Assembly: GCA_002729125.1 (NCBI GenBank)
Contig: PBTQ01000078.1
Span: forward strand, 1 to 47,925
Length of the DNA stretch: 47,925 nucleotides
DNA from: Acidimicrobiaceae bacterium
GTDB taxonomy: Bacteria; Actinomycetota; Acidimicrobiia; Acidimicrobiales; Aldehydirespiratoraceae
Direction of reading: 5' to 3'
Below are positions 32,432 through 41,345 of the stretch, one piece after another. The notes under the pieces were generated by a model. The model had not been told where the DNA came from. It ran no database searches and was given only the letters and a program-made list of their open reading frames with translations. The position numbers and the translations under genes were made by a program. Numbering within the stretch: position 1 is the first letter of the stretch; each line of letters begins with the position of its first letter.

Positions 32432-33433
32432 ATGGCAGAGGAGTTGCACTGGGCGATCATCGGGACGGGGTTCATCTCCAAGACGGTTGCTGAAGCCATC
32501 GCTGCATCGCCGGGTTCGCAGGTCAAGCTGGTCTCAGGGCGAGATGCGGGCCGGGTTGCTGAGTTTGCTGAGCGCCACCGCATCGCTCGCACCTGCGTCA
32601 GTTTCGCCGAGGCCGTCACCGATCCCGACATCGACGTGATCTACGTCGGCACGCCCAACCACACCCACCACGAGGTGGTGACGGCAGCGGCCGCAGCCGG
32701 CAAGGCGGTGCTTTCCGAGAAGTCGCTCACCACGACGATGGCAACTGCCCACGAACTCGTCGACGCCGTGCGCGACAAGGTGTTCTTCGTCGAGGGGCTG
32801 ATGTATCTCGCCCATCCTGTGATGCAACGCTTCGTCGATCTGCTGTCCGAGGAGCGCACCGGCACGGCCACCGCAGTGCACGTGCGTTATGCCGCCGACA
32901 TCAAGGCGGTGGTCAACCCGCTCGGTCGAGGCACGATCTACAACCTCGGCTGCTATCCCGTCTCGCTGCTGCACCTCATCATCCAGTCCTCCTTCGGTGA
33001 CGACCTTTTCGAACAACGCAAACTTGCCGGTCACGGCACGCTCACGCCGGATGAAACGGTCGGCTCGGCGACAGCCTCGATCCGATTCGCGAACGGGGTC
33101 ACCGCGACCGTCGCCTCGACCGACGACTACGGGATGGCGTTCAACGTCGGGGTACTGACCACCACGGGTGAGGTGCGCTTTGCAACGAACCCATGGCTCT
33201 CAACCGCCGGCGACAACGTGATCGAGTGGCTGCCCTATGACGGAGATGTCGAGTCGATCAACGTTACGAGTGATGGCGATGCCTTCGACCACCAAATTCG
33301 ACTCGTCGAGCGATGCGTGGCCGAAGACCGCACCGAGGCACCGCGACCGTCACCTCGGCTCCGAGACTCGCTCGAGATCATGGGTTTCCTCACCGAGTGG
33401 GAAGCCGTGTGCCTCGCCGAACATCGAAGCTGA
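32432..33433 (+). CDS. Gfo/Idh/MocA-family oxidoreductase
   Basis: A 333-residue NAD(P)-dependent oxidoreductase for sugars or inositols. The Rossmann motif reads AIIGTGFISKTVAEAI. VIYVGTPNHTHHEVVTAAAAAGKAVLSEKSLTT contains the conserved nucleotide-site EK (here EKS in place of EKP), and the C-terminal beta-sheet domain includes DIKAVVNPLGRGTIYNLGCYPVSLLHLI. The substrate is unknown. ATG at 32432. It lies 51 bp upstream of the MlrC gene; the two may be co-transcribed. Confidence 0.88.
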   Translation: MAEELHWAIIGTGFISKTVAEAIAASPGSQVKLVSGRDAGRVAEFAERHRIARTCVSFAEAVTDPDIDVIYVGTPNHTHHEVVTAAAAAGKAVLSEKSLTTTMATAHELVDAVRDKVFFVEGLMYLAHPVMQRFVDLLSEERTGTATAVHVRYAADIKAVVNPLGRGTIYNLGCYPVSLLHLIIQSSFGDDLFEQRKLAGHGTLTPDETVGSATASIRFANGVTATVASTDDYGMAFNVGVLTTTGEVRFATNPWLSTAGDNVIEWLPYDGDVESINVTSDGDAFDHQIRLVERCVAEDRTEAPRPSPRLRDSLEIMGFLTEWEAVCLAEHRS

Positions 33434-33484
33434 CCTGCGCATGACGGGGCGGGCGCCAATCGCGGTCGAGCGCTACCGTTCGGC

Positions 33485-34993
33485 ATGCAGCGATTCGTCC
33501 TTGCCGGGCTCTCTCACGAGACCAACACCTTCTCGCCGCAGCCCACCACGCTGGGTCGCTTCGGGCGATCCGAAGACGAGTCGGGTCTGCTCCACGGGCC
33601 GGAGGCGATCGCCAGGATGGCGGGCACCCGGACCCCGATTGGCGGCTTCCTCGACATTCTTGACGGCCACGACGCCGAACTCGCCGTACCGCTCGTTGCA
33701 AGTGCCGTTCCGTCAGGGCGAGTAGCCGACGAGAGCTACGAAACGATGGCCGGGCGCATCACCGACGCCGTTTCGGCCGGTGCAGACGCCGTGTTCCTCA
33801 GCCTCCACGGCGCGATGGTCACCGACAGTCACGACGATGCCGAGGGCGAGTTGCTGCGTCGCATCCGCGCCATCGATCCCGACATCCCGATCGCCGTGGC
33901 TCTCGACTTCCACCTCGGCATGTCGCCGGAACTCTGCGGGAACGCCACCGTGGTGACCGGCTTCCGCACCTACCCGCACATCGATACCTACGAGACCGCC
34001 CAACGCGCCGGGGGCACGCTCCTGCGAGCGCTTGCCGGTGAGGTCGAACCGGTCATCTCGTGGGGCGTGCTACCGCTGATGACGAACATGTTGAACCAGA
34101 CACCGTTGCGTCAGCCGATGAAGGACATCATGGATTGGGCGATCGCCGCAGAGGCCAACGGCGAGGTACTGACGGCCTCGGTTTTCGGTGGTTTCCCGCT
34201 GTCGGACATCCCCCACACCGGGCTCAGCGTCATCGTTGTGTCCGACGGCGACAAGGCCGCAGGCGACGCCCTCCGCAACGAACTGCTCGATCTCGCCTGG
34301 GAGCGTCGCGCCGATTTCATCCACGACTTCGAGCCGATGACGGCGTCGATCGCACGAGCGGTCTCAGTGCCGGCGGGCCCGGTGGTGCTGCACGACCACG
34401 GCGACAACTGTGGTGCCGGCGGCGTGACCGATGTGATGGTCGTGCTCGGCGAGTGCTTGGATCAAGGTCTCGACGACATCGTCGCCGGGCCGTACTGCGA
34501 CCCGGAAGCCGCCGCCACCCTGATGGACGCCGGGGTAGGGGCAACGGTCACGCTCGAGGTTGGCGGCAAGGTCGACATGCCCGCTCGGGGGCTCACGGGC
34601 CAAGCGATGTCCATGACCGGGATGGTCACCACCGTTTCCGACGGCCGCTATAAGGTGACCGGCCCGATGATGACCGGCATGGCGATGAACCTCGGACCCA
34701 CCGCCGTGCTGGACATCGGTCCTGCCCTAGTGATCGTCTGCACCAGACCGATCGAGCCGTTCGACGTCGACTTCTACGACGTGCTCGGCATCGCCCCGAC
34801 CGAGCATCGGATTCTGCTCATCAAATCCCGTCAGCACTTCCGGGCTGTCTTCGAGCCGATTGCTCAGGAGATCATCGGCGTGGCCGGCCCAGGTGTGTGC
34901 AGCGAGGACTACTCGGTGGTCGAGTTCGAGCGCATTCGTCGGCCGATGTACCCGATGGATCTCGACACCCCGAAGACCGTCATCGGGAACTGA
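33485..34993 (+). CDS. M81-family metallopeptidase-like protein (MlrC type)
   Basis: A 502-residue protein of the MlrC/M81 family, named after microcystinase C of sphingomonads. The family marker GLSHETNTFSP is at the N-terminus. DAVFLSLHGAMVTDSHDDAEGELLRRIR, IAVALDFHLGMSPELC and GFRTYPHIDTYETA provide the Asp/His zinc ligands, and VVLHDHGDNCGAGG and the final LTGQAMSMTGMVTT lie in the C-terminal domain. In most bacteria the real substrate is unknown and microcystin is unlikely. ATG at 33485, 51 bp after the Gfo/Idh/MocA gene. Full length for the family. Confidence 0.88.
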   Translation: MQRFVLAGLSHETNTFSPQPTTLGRFGRSEDESGLLHGPEAIARMAGTRTPIGGFLDILDGHDAELAVPLVASAVPSGRVADESYETMAGRITDAVSAGADAVFLSLHGAMVTDSHDDAEGELLRRIRAIDPDIPIAVALDFHLGMSPELCGNATVVTGFRTYPHIDTYETAQRAGGTLLRALAGEVEPVISWGVLPLMTNMLNQTPLRQPMKDIMDWAIAAEANGEVLTASVFGGFPLSDIPHTGLSVIVVSDGDKAAGDALRNELLDLAWERRADFIHDFEPMTASIARAVSVPAGPVVLHDHGDNCGAGGVTDVMVVLGECLDQGLDDIVAGPYCDPEAAATLMDAGVGATVTLEVGGKVDMPARGLTGQAMSMTGMVTTVSDGRYKVTGPMMTGMAMNLGPTAVLDIGPALVIVCTRPIEPFDVDFYDVLGIAPTEHRILLIKSRQHFRAVFEPIAQEIIGVAGPGVCSEDYSVVEFERIRRPMYPMDLDTPKTVIGN

Positions 34994-35065
34994 GGCGACC
35001 GCAGCTCGGCACCGATTCGGCCTTGCACCTCGCCGCTCCAGGCTGACGATCTAGAGTCGACGACC

Positions 35066-36082
35066 GTGGCGAACGGATGGCACTCGACGAACCTCGGCGA
35101 GGTCCAGCTCCCGCGTGCAGCAAGTTCGCCTCTGCGTGAGGTCGGCCGACGCGTCGGCTTCGCCGTATCGCTGGTCGTTTTCGTTGCGCTCATCGTGCTG
35201 ATCGGCCGAGATGGCTACGTCGACGACACAGGCGATCAAATCGGGTTTCTCGACTCGCTCTACTACGCATCGGTGACGGTCACGACAACCGGCTACGGCG
35301 ACATCACCGCTGTGTCGGACGGGGCCCGTCTGGCCACGATTACTCTCATCACCCCTGCCCGGATCGTTTTCCTGATCCTCGTGGTCGGCACCACCGTCGA
35401 GGTGCTCACGGATCGGTCCCGGCAACTTCTTCTTATCCGTCGCTGGAGGCACCGCGTGCGAGATCACTACGTCATTCTCGGTTTTGGTTCGACCGGGGCA
35501 TCCGCCGCCGCCGACCTCGTCCGCCGCGGGGTGGAACCAGACAGGATCGTCGCTGTCGATATCGATGCCTCAGCCGTCGCCAAGGCCGCGAATCGAGGCT
35601 TCGTCGCCATCCAGGGCAACGCCACGAACAGCGCCGTACTCGATCAGGCCGCCGTCCAACAGGCGAAGGCCGTGATCATCGCTCCCAACCGCGACGACAC
35701 CGCCGTGCTCGCCACCCTCACAGTTCGCGAGATCAACAGCACCGCCCACATCGTCGCCGGCGGCCGCGATCAGGAGAACCTCCACCTCCTTCGCCAAGGG
35801 GGCGCCGACGAAGTCATCGACGCGACCGCCGCCGTCGGGCGGATGCTCGGCATCGCAACGAAGTCTCCCGGCGCAATCGGCGTGCTCGACGAACTCCTCG
35901 AAGCCGGCAGCGGACTCGAACTCGTCGAGATCGAGTGCGCGACACCAAATGATCTTCCGGTGATGCCCAACAACGCCTCGCTTGTCTCAGTCGTGCGCAA
36001 CGGACGTCACCTCCGCCCCGATGTGGCGGGCGATCCGCAGCCGGGCGATCGCCTCGTCGTTCTCAACGACCGCGACGCCTGA
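35066..36082 (+). CDS. Two-TM potassium channel with RCK (TrkA-N) domain
   Basis: A 338-residue ion channel of the MthK/Kch type. There are two membrane helices (about 32-48 and 90-112), a pore helix with the K+ selectivity filter TGYGD (75-79), then an RCK domain with a Rossmann loop VILGFGSTG (136-144) and the acidic residue of the second strand (DIDASAVAKA), plus a C-terminal TrkA-C-like segment (LVEIECATPNDLPVMPNNASLVSVVRNG). It should conduct K+ under cytoplasmic ligand control. GTG start at 35066, consistent with the length of the N-terminal cytoplasmic part. Single gene. Confidence 0.92.
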   Translation: MANGWHSTNLGEVQLPRAASSPLREVGRRVGFAVSLVVFVALIVLIGRDGYVDDTGDQIGFLDSLYYASVTVTTTGYGDITAVSDGARLATITLITPARIVFLILVVGTTVEVLTDRSRQLLLIRRWRHRVRDHYVILGFGSTGASAAADLVRRGVEPDRIVAVDIDASAVAKAANRGFVAIQGNATNSAVLDQAAVQQAKAVIIAPNRDDTAVLATLTVREINSTAHIVAGGRDQENLHLLRQGGADEVIDATAAVGRMLGIATKSPGAIGVLDELLEAGSGLELVEIECATPNDLPVMPNNASLVSVVRNGRHLRPDVAGDPQPGDRLVVLNDRDA

Positions 36083-36197
36083 CCACCTACGGCCGAGATT
36101 GTCGGCACCCAGGTCTCATCGGCAGACGTGCGGCGCTCCCCACATATCGATCTCGTCGTTTGGGAGACCGGGCATGCGCCGGGCCTACGATCTCGCC

Positions 36198-37616
36198 ATG
36201 ACGGGGGCTGAGGACACGATCAACCACGAAGCGTTCGAGGCGCAGTGCCGCGCCGGTATCGAGGCGTGGGTCGCCGAACATCTGGGCGGCGAGGTCATCG
36301 CCATGGAGCGGCTCGAACGCTGGCGGCCACAGTGGAAGGTCTCGTACACGAGCGGCAGTGAGACCGGTGCCGTGCTTGTGCGCGGCAATCGCCCGATCGC
36401 TCCAGTCAACGCACTGCGTTTCGAGATGGCGTGCATGCAGACCCTCGAACGCAACGGCATCCTCGTCCCCCACATCCACGGCTGGATGGACGAACCGGTC
36501 GCATTCGTCATGGACTGGGTCGAGACCGAAGACCGTGCCCCTGGAATGCTCCACACGGCGATGGACACCCCGTCGGAGATGGATCCCGAACGCTGGCAGG
36601 CCACGCTCAGCTACATGACCCACCTCGCTGCGGTGCATGCCGTACCGGTGAGCGAGTTCGCCGACGTGAAGCAGCTCGCCAACCCACCGAGCGAGCCACG
36701 CGACATCGCCTTGCACGCAGTAGACCGCATCTACGCCATGGGCGAGATGGCGGGCAACCTCGACCCGTCATTGTCCTTCCTGCAGATGTGGCTGCGCCGC
36801 AATGCGCCAACGGACCGCCACGGTGTGCACTTCCTGTGCGGCGACGCCGGCCAATTCATGTCGCGCGGCACCAAAGTCGTTGCGCTGCTCGACTTCGAGA
36901 TCGCCAACGTCGGTGACACCCACTGGGATCTCGCATGCTTCCGAGGTCGCCACCCCTACGAGAACATGGGTGACATCCCCGCGCTCTACCGCGAGTATGA
37001 GCGGGTCACCGGAACGCCGATCGATCGCCGGGTCGTCGGCTACTACACCGTCGGGTTCCTGCAGCTCGCTGTGATCGGGGCGACGTTCTTCATGATGCCG
37101 GAGATCCGGGGCGGGAACTGGATCGAAGGCATGCTCGAGAAGGCGAGCATCACCCGGCGGGCCTATGAGGCAATCGCGGAACTCCACGGCCTCGAACTCG
37201 ACCACGACCTCACGCTCCCCGACCCGACCCCCGACTCGCTGGAGGCATCAGGCCTGCGGAAGCTGACCGCCGACATCGGACGACTGCCGACCTCGAGCGC
37301 CTTCGCCGACTGGGAGCGCGACCTGCTCGGCGCCATCCCCGACTTCCTTCTCAACTACACGCGATACCGCAGCTGGTTCGAGACGGTCTCGCGCACGGAC
37401 ATCGAGGCGTTCCTCGGCGAATCGTTCGACGATCTCGCTACAGCGGACGCTGCGATTCAGGCCCGTATTGACAGCGACGACCCGGCCGACGACAACGAAT
37501 TCGTCCGGCTCATGCACCGCCGCATGCTGCGCCTCTCGATGATCACCGCCGGCACCAACCCCGACGAGACCAATCCCTTCTTCTACGTCCTCGAGCCGGT
37601 GATCGATCGCGAGTGA
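36198..37616 (+). CDS. Aminoglycoside-phosphotransferase-fold kinase-like protein
   Basis: A 472-residue protein with an APH/choline-kinase fold: nucleotide-site segment around WRPQWKVSYTSGSETGAVLVRG, then HFLCGDAGQFM and LLDFEIANVGDTHWDLA. The usual Brenner motif is HGDxxxxN; here Asp is kept (CGD) but His is Cys and the Asn Mg-ligand is Met. The DFE replaces the DxD/DWE Mg motif. Similar long proteins in actinobacteria and sphingomonads sit near acyl-CoA dehydrogenases. An extra C-terminal helical region of about 110 residues follows. The real phosphoacceptor is unknown. ATG at 36198 (alternative 36174). Confidence 0.8.
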   Translation: MTGAEDTINHEAFEAQCRAGIEAWVAEHLGGEVIAMERLERWRPQWKVSYTSGSETGAVLVRGNRPIAPVNALRFEMACMQTLERNGILVPHIHGWMDEPVAFVMDWVETEDRAPGMLHTAMDTPSEMDPERWQATLSYMTHLAAVHAVPVSEFADVKQLANPPSEPRDIALHAVDRIYAMGEMAGNLDPSLSFLQMWLRRNAPTDRHGVHFLCGDAGQFMSRGTKVVALLDFEIANVGDTHWDLACFRGRHPYENMGDIPALYREYERVTGTPIDRRVVGYYTVGFLQLAVIGATFFMMPEIRGGNWIEGMLEKASITRRAYEAIAELHGLELDHDLTLPDPTPDSLEASGLRKLTADIGRLPTSSAFADWERDLLGAIPDFLLNYTRYRSWFETVSRTDIEAFLGESFDDLATADAAIQARIDSDDPADDNEFVRLMHRRMLRLSMITAGTNPDETNPFFYVLEPVIDRE

Positions 37617-37631
37617 GACGGGTGAAAGGGT

Positions 37632-38270
37632 TCAGCCGAGCGTGCGGGCCCAGACCGCGTAGAGCGGGTCGGTGCGAGCGCCCGGGTTGCGGTGTTGAAG
37701 GGTCGGCTCCCCGAACCCTTCGGTGAGATCGAAGTAGGCCCCGACGATGCGCACCCGGGTGGCATCATCGTTCGCGAGCCAACCCCGGATCGCCTTCGTC
37801 GGGAAGCAGCGATTCGAGAACGTGCACACGAACACTCCGCCCGGTTGCAGCACACGAGCAACCTCGGCAAAGACGTCGAGCGGTCGGGTGAGGTAGTCGA
37901 CCGACACGGCACAGGTCACCGCTGCGAATACTGCGTCGTCATGGGGTAGTGCCGGGTCGATGTTGAGATCCTGGACATGCCACTCGTCGGCCATCTCATT
38001 GGCCGTCAACTCGTTCGCGTTCATGCCGGTGACGACAAACCGATCGGGCTTGATCGGAAAATGCGAGATCCACGACGAGCAGATGTCGAGCACCGGCCCG
38101 GAGCCGGGACCGGCGAGCTGGAGCTCCTCGTACAGATCGCCGATGGCAACGACCGCACCGTCGTCGATGTGCGTCACAAAGCGGTCGAACGCATAGAAGT
38201 CGGCGTCGTCGGACTCGTCGCCTCGAGCGAAGAAGCCCTCGGGGAACGAGGTCGAATGGCGGGGATCCAT
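37632..38270 (-). CDS. Class I SAM-dependent methyltransferase
   Basis: A 212-residue protein with a Methyltransf_11-type fold. The first motif is PVLDICSSWISHFP (an atypical Gly-poor version of VLDxGxGxG). Then come VTGMNANELTANE and WHVQDLNIDPALPHDDAVFAAVTCAVSVDYLTRPLDVFAEVARVLQPGGVFVCTFSNRCFP, the canonical post-I to motif III block. The substrate is unknown. The ATG at 38270 is preferred over 38303. It is convergent with the kinase-like gene. The 260-bp gap upstream (38271-38530) shows no clear gene; scattered TCCAG words occur but I assign no site. Confidence 0.8.
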   Translation of the reverse strand: MDPRHSTSFPEGFFARGDESDDADFYAFDRFVTHIDDGAVVAIGDLYEELQLAGPGSGPVLDICSSWISHFPIKPDRFVVTGMNANELTANEMADEWHVQDLNIDPALPHDDAVFAAVTCAVSVDYLTRPLDVFAEVARVLQPGGVFVCTFSNRCFPTKAIRGWLANDDATRVRIVGAYFDLTEGFGEPTLQHRNPGARTDPLYAVWARTLG

Positions 38271-38530
38271 CCTCCCATCGTCGCGCCCGAACCCGACTTC
38301 CACAGAACCGGCCGAGCCGCAGAACAGACCCTGGACAATCGTTCAGGAGTCGGCACGCTTCCGGACTGACAAACATCCAGGAACCATCACGCAAAGTCCA
38401 GAGGATGAAGCCGACCCCCCTTTGCCGCCGCCGGGATTCTGGTCCTGGTTTTCGCCCGCTGCGCAGCATCACCTCGACCGGTGTGCATGGCGGCGCCCTA
38501 GGTCGCCTGGCCCCCGCAGGCCGACCGACC

Positions 38531-40030
38531 TCACCCGATGTGCAGATCGTCCACCGACGTGACGACGACCCCGTCGACATCGACGTCGTACGTCCGGTCG
38601 GCGAGATCAACTCGAAGTTCTGCCAATCGTCCTGCCCGCTCCCACCGCATGACGAGATGGCCCGGCGCCGTATCGCCGACCGTGAAGGCGCCGTCAAACA
38701 GCGCTGACTCGGATGTTCGCCATCGAAGCAGGTGAAGGAGTGACCGGACCACTGGGCGCTCGAGTTCGGCAGCGAGTGACTCGGAGGAGTGGTACGGCCG
38801 GTTGATATCTCGACCGACACCAGTGCGGCGCAACAACGCCATATCGTTGGGCGCAGCGAGCAGACCGGCGTAGTAGATCTGCGGGATACCAGGCGAGAAG
38901 ACCTGGATCAGGCGGCTGATGATCTGGGCGGCATCGTCGCTGCCGAGGGCCTCAAAGTAGGTGCCGTTGACCTGATAGAGGTCGAGGTTCGAGGCCGCCG
39001 CTCCGGTGGACTCGCGACTGCGGCCCTCGCTCGCGTCGTGCATCGCTTCGACGAGCGCGTCGACCTGCGCAGGCTTGAGGAGTCCCGGCTTATCGCCCTC
39101 GGGCGCGACATCGACCACACCGATGCCGTCGTGGGTGTCAAGCACCGTGACGCAGTTGGTCGGACGGATGTCGAGCCAGTGTCGGAGCGGCTCGGCGTCA
39201 CGGGCATGGAGCGCATGCAAGACGAGTGGCGGCAGGGCGAAGTCGTAGACGAAGTCGACCCGAGAGGCGACCTCCATCTGGAACCCGAAGTACGAGTGGA
39301 TCTCGACCAGCAGGTGCATGCCACGCTTGTGCGACTCCGTGCGCAGCTGGGAGATGAACTCGAAGCAGGCCGGGAGCATGAAGCACGTGGTGCCCCGCTC
39401 CTTGATGGCGTACCCGACCGCGTCGAGACGAACGAGCTTCACCCCGTTCTCTGACAGCCGATCGAGCACGGTCACCAAATAGGCCCAGCCGGCCGGGTGA
39501 TAGACATCGATGTCGATCTGCTCGGATGTGAAGGTCGTCCAGACCTCGGTGGGCACACCGGCGACCTCATAGGTCGTGAACGGTGGCCACGGCCGCGGCC
39601 GATATATCGCCGCAAGCTCCTCGTCGGTGGCGCCGGTCGGGAAGACCATGTCCCTGGTGAGGAACATCCCATGAAACTCCGAGGCCTCACCCTTCTCGAG
39701 CCAGTCCTGGAACGGTTCGGATTCCGACGAGACATGGTTGACGATGAGATCCGCCATGATCTCGAAGTCCTCCCCGAGGGCACCGACCTCGGCCCAGTCC
39801 CCAAGCCGGGGATCGACCTGGGTGTGATCGATCGGATCGAAGCCCGCATCTGAGCCATCGATCGGCGAGAAGAACGGCAGCAGGTGAATGCCGCCGAATA
39901 CCCCGCCAAACGGGCCGCGCATGGCCTCGCCGAGGCCGACGAGATCGCCGGCGAGACGGTCGACATAGGTGATCAGCTGCGGCGCGTTGCGCAGCAAGGG
40001 CGATGGCGCCGGCGCCCGCTGGGTGTCCAT
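38531..40030 (-). CDS. Sucrose phosphorylase-type glycoside hydrolase, GH13_18
   Basis: A 499-residue (beta/alpha)8 enzyme closely following Bifidobacterium sucrose phosphorylase in motif order: PQLITYVDRL, GGIHLLPFFSPIDGSDAGFDPIDHTQVDPRLGDW, NHVSSESEPFQDW and YRPRPWPPFTTYE. The nucleophile is D203 in VRLDAVGY, the acid/base E243 in VEIHSYF and the third acid D301 in LDTHDGIG. It should cleave sucrose, or a related glucosyl-glycerol or glucosyl-glycerate, with phosphate to glucose 1-phosphate, saving ATP. The acceptor is not decided by these motifs. ATG at 40030, divergent from the FAD oxidoreductase 31 bp away; the promoters must overlap. Confidence 0.9.
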   Translation of the reverse strand: MDTQRAPAPSPLLRNAPQLITYVDRLAGDLVGLGEAMRGPFGGVFGGIHLLPFFSPIDGSDAGFDPIDHTQVDPRLGDWAEVGALGEDFEIMADLIVNHVSSESEPFQDWLEKGEASEFHGMFLTRDMVFPTGATDEELAAIYRPRPWPPFTTYEVAGVPTEVWTTFTSEQIDIDVYHPAGWAYLVTVLDRLSENGVKLVRLDAVGYAIKERGTTCFMLPACFEFISQLRTESHKRGMHLLVEIHSYFGFQMEVASRVDFVYDFALPPLVLHALHARDAEPLRHWLDIRPTNCVTVLDTHDGIGVVDVAPEGDKPGLLKPAQVDALVEAMHDASEGRSRESTGAAASNLDLYQVNGTYFEALGSDDAAQIISRLIQVFSPGIPQIYYAGLLAAPNDMALLRRTGVGRDINRPYHSSESLAAELERPVVRSLLHLLRWRTSESALFDGAFTVGDTAPGHLVMRWERAGRLAELRVDLADRTYDVDVDGVVVTSVDDLHIG

Positions 40031-40061
40031 CGACGCGACGCTACCTTCTAGCCTGATCGAC

Positions 40062-41297
40062 GTGACCGATCAGTCGACCCTTCCCGAGACCAGCGATGCC
40101 GTTGTAGTCGGTGCTGGTCTCGCTGGCCTCGCCGCCGCCCGAATCCTGCACGAAGCAGGCCGCTCGGTGGTCGTGCTCGAGGCATCCGACGGCGTCGGTG
40201 GGCGGGTCCGCAGCGACATCGCCGACGGCTTCATCCTCGACCGCGGTTTCCAGATCTTGCTGCGGGCCTACCCCGAGCTCGATCGCCAGTTCGACATCGA
40301 TGCGCTCGATCTCCGCTCGTTCGATCCCGGCGCACTCGTTCGGGTCGGCGAGAAGCTCGCACTGCTGGGCGACCCACTCCGCAAGCCCACGACGCTGCCG
40401 TCGTCGGTGCTGTCGCCGGTCGGCAGCCCTTTCGACAAGCTCCGGCTCTTGAAGGATCGCGTTCGCCTCGGCCGTACCGACACCAGCCAACTGCTGCGAC
40501 AGCCCGATACGTCGACTCGAGAAGGTTTGACGGCTCGTGGCTACAGCGACGCCATGATCGACCGCTTCTTCCGGCCCTTTGTCGGCGGCATCCAACTCGA
40601 CCCGACGCTGGCGACCTCCAACCGCATGTTCGACGTCGTCCTGCAACAACTCTTCCGCTCCGACGCCGTCGTCCCGGCGAAGGGCATGGGCGAGATCCCC
40701 GCTCAGCTGGCCTCGCGTCTGCCTGCCGACGCCGTCTACCTGAACACTCCCGTCACCGCCGTCAGCGCCGGCTCGGTCACCACCGGGCGCGGCACGATCA
40801 CCGCAACCGACGTGATCGTCGCAGTCGAGGGACCCGCTGCTGCGGATCTGCTCGGTCTGCCGCCGGTCGACTCGAACCCGGCAACGTGCGTCTGGTTCGC
40901 CGCCGACACCCCACCGATCACCGAGCCGCTACTCGTCCTCGACGGCGAGGGACCGGCCCGCAACATTGCCATCATGAGCAACGTCTCACCGGCGTACGCA
41001 CCGGCCGGCAAGGCGCTGATCGGGGGCGCCTGCCCCGGCATGCTCGACCACGACGCCGAGCCGGCGGTCCGAGCCCAACTCCGCGACATCTGGGGGGCCC
41101 AGGTCGACCGTTGGATCCATCTCCGCACCGATGCCATCCCACACGGCCAGCCATCGCAGCCGCCTTCATTTCCCCCGAAACAGCGGACTGCGCTGGGCGA
41201 CGGACTGCACGTCTGCGGCGACCACCGCGACACCTCGTCGATCCAGGGAGCCTTGTCCTCCGGTCGCCGCTGCGCCGAAACGATCCTCGCCGACTGA
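40062..41297 (+). CDS. FAD-dependent amine oxidase/phytoene desaturase-like oxidoreductase
   Basis: A 411-residue flavoprotein. The dinucleotide motif VVVGAGLAGLAAARILHEAGRSVVVLEASDGVGGRVRSD lies within the first 60 residues. RGFQILLRAYPEL and a C-terminal LHVCGDHRDTSSIQGALSSGRRCAE close the FAD site. It resembles the protoporphyrinogen oxidase/phytoene-desaturase/amine-oxidase clan; no carotenoid genes surround it, so function is open. The start GTG 40062 gives a short N-terminus before the motif. It is divergent from the sucrose-phosphorylase gene and ends 48 bp before the PhyH gene. Confidence 0.87.
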   Translation: MTDQSTLPETSDAVVVGAGLAGLAAARILHEAGRSVVVLEASDGVGGRVRSDIADGFILDRGFQILLRAYPELDRQFDIDALDLRSFDPGALVRVGEKLALLGDPLRKPTTLPSSVLSPVGSPFDKLRLLKDRVRLGRTDTSQLLRQPDTSTREGLTARGYSDAMIDRFFRPFVGGIQLDPTLATSNRMFDVVLQQLFRSDAVVPAKGMGEIPAQLASRLPADAVYLNTPVTAVSAGSVTTGRGTITATDVIVAVEGPAAADLLGLPPVDSNPATCVWFAADTPPITEPLLVLDGEGPARNIAIMSNVSPAYAPAGKALIGGACPGMLDHDAEPAVRAQLRDIWGAQVDRWIHLRTDAIPHGQPSQPPSFPPKQRTALGDGLHVCGDHRDTSSIQGALSSGRRCAETILAD

Positions 41298-41345
41298 CCC
41301 GGTCACGCTGGGCCCCGCCGTCGGGCGGCCACTACGTTGGCGTTC

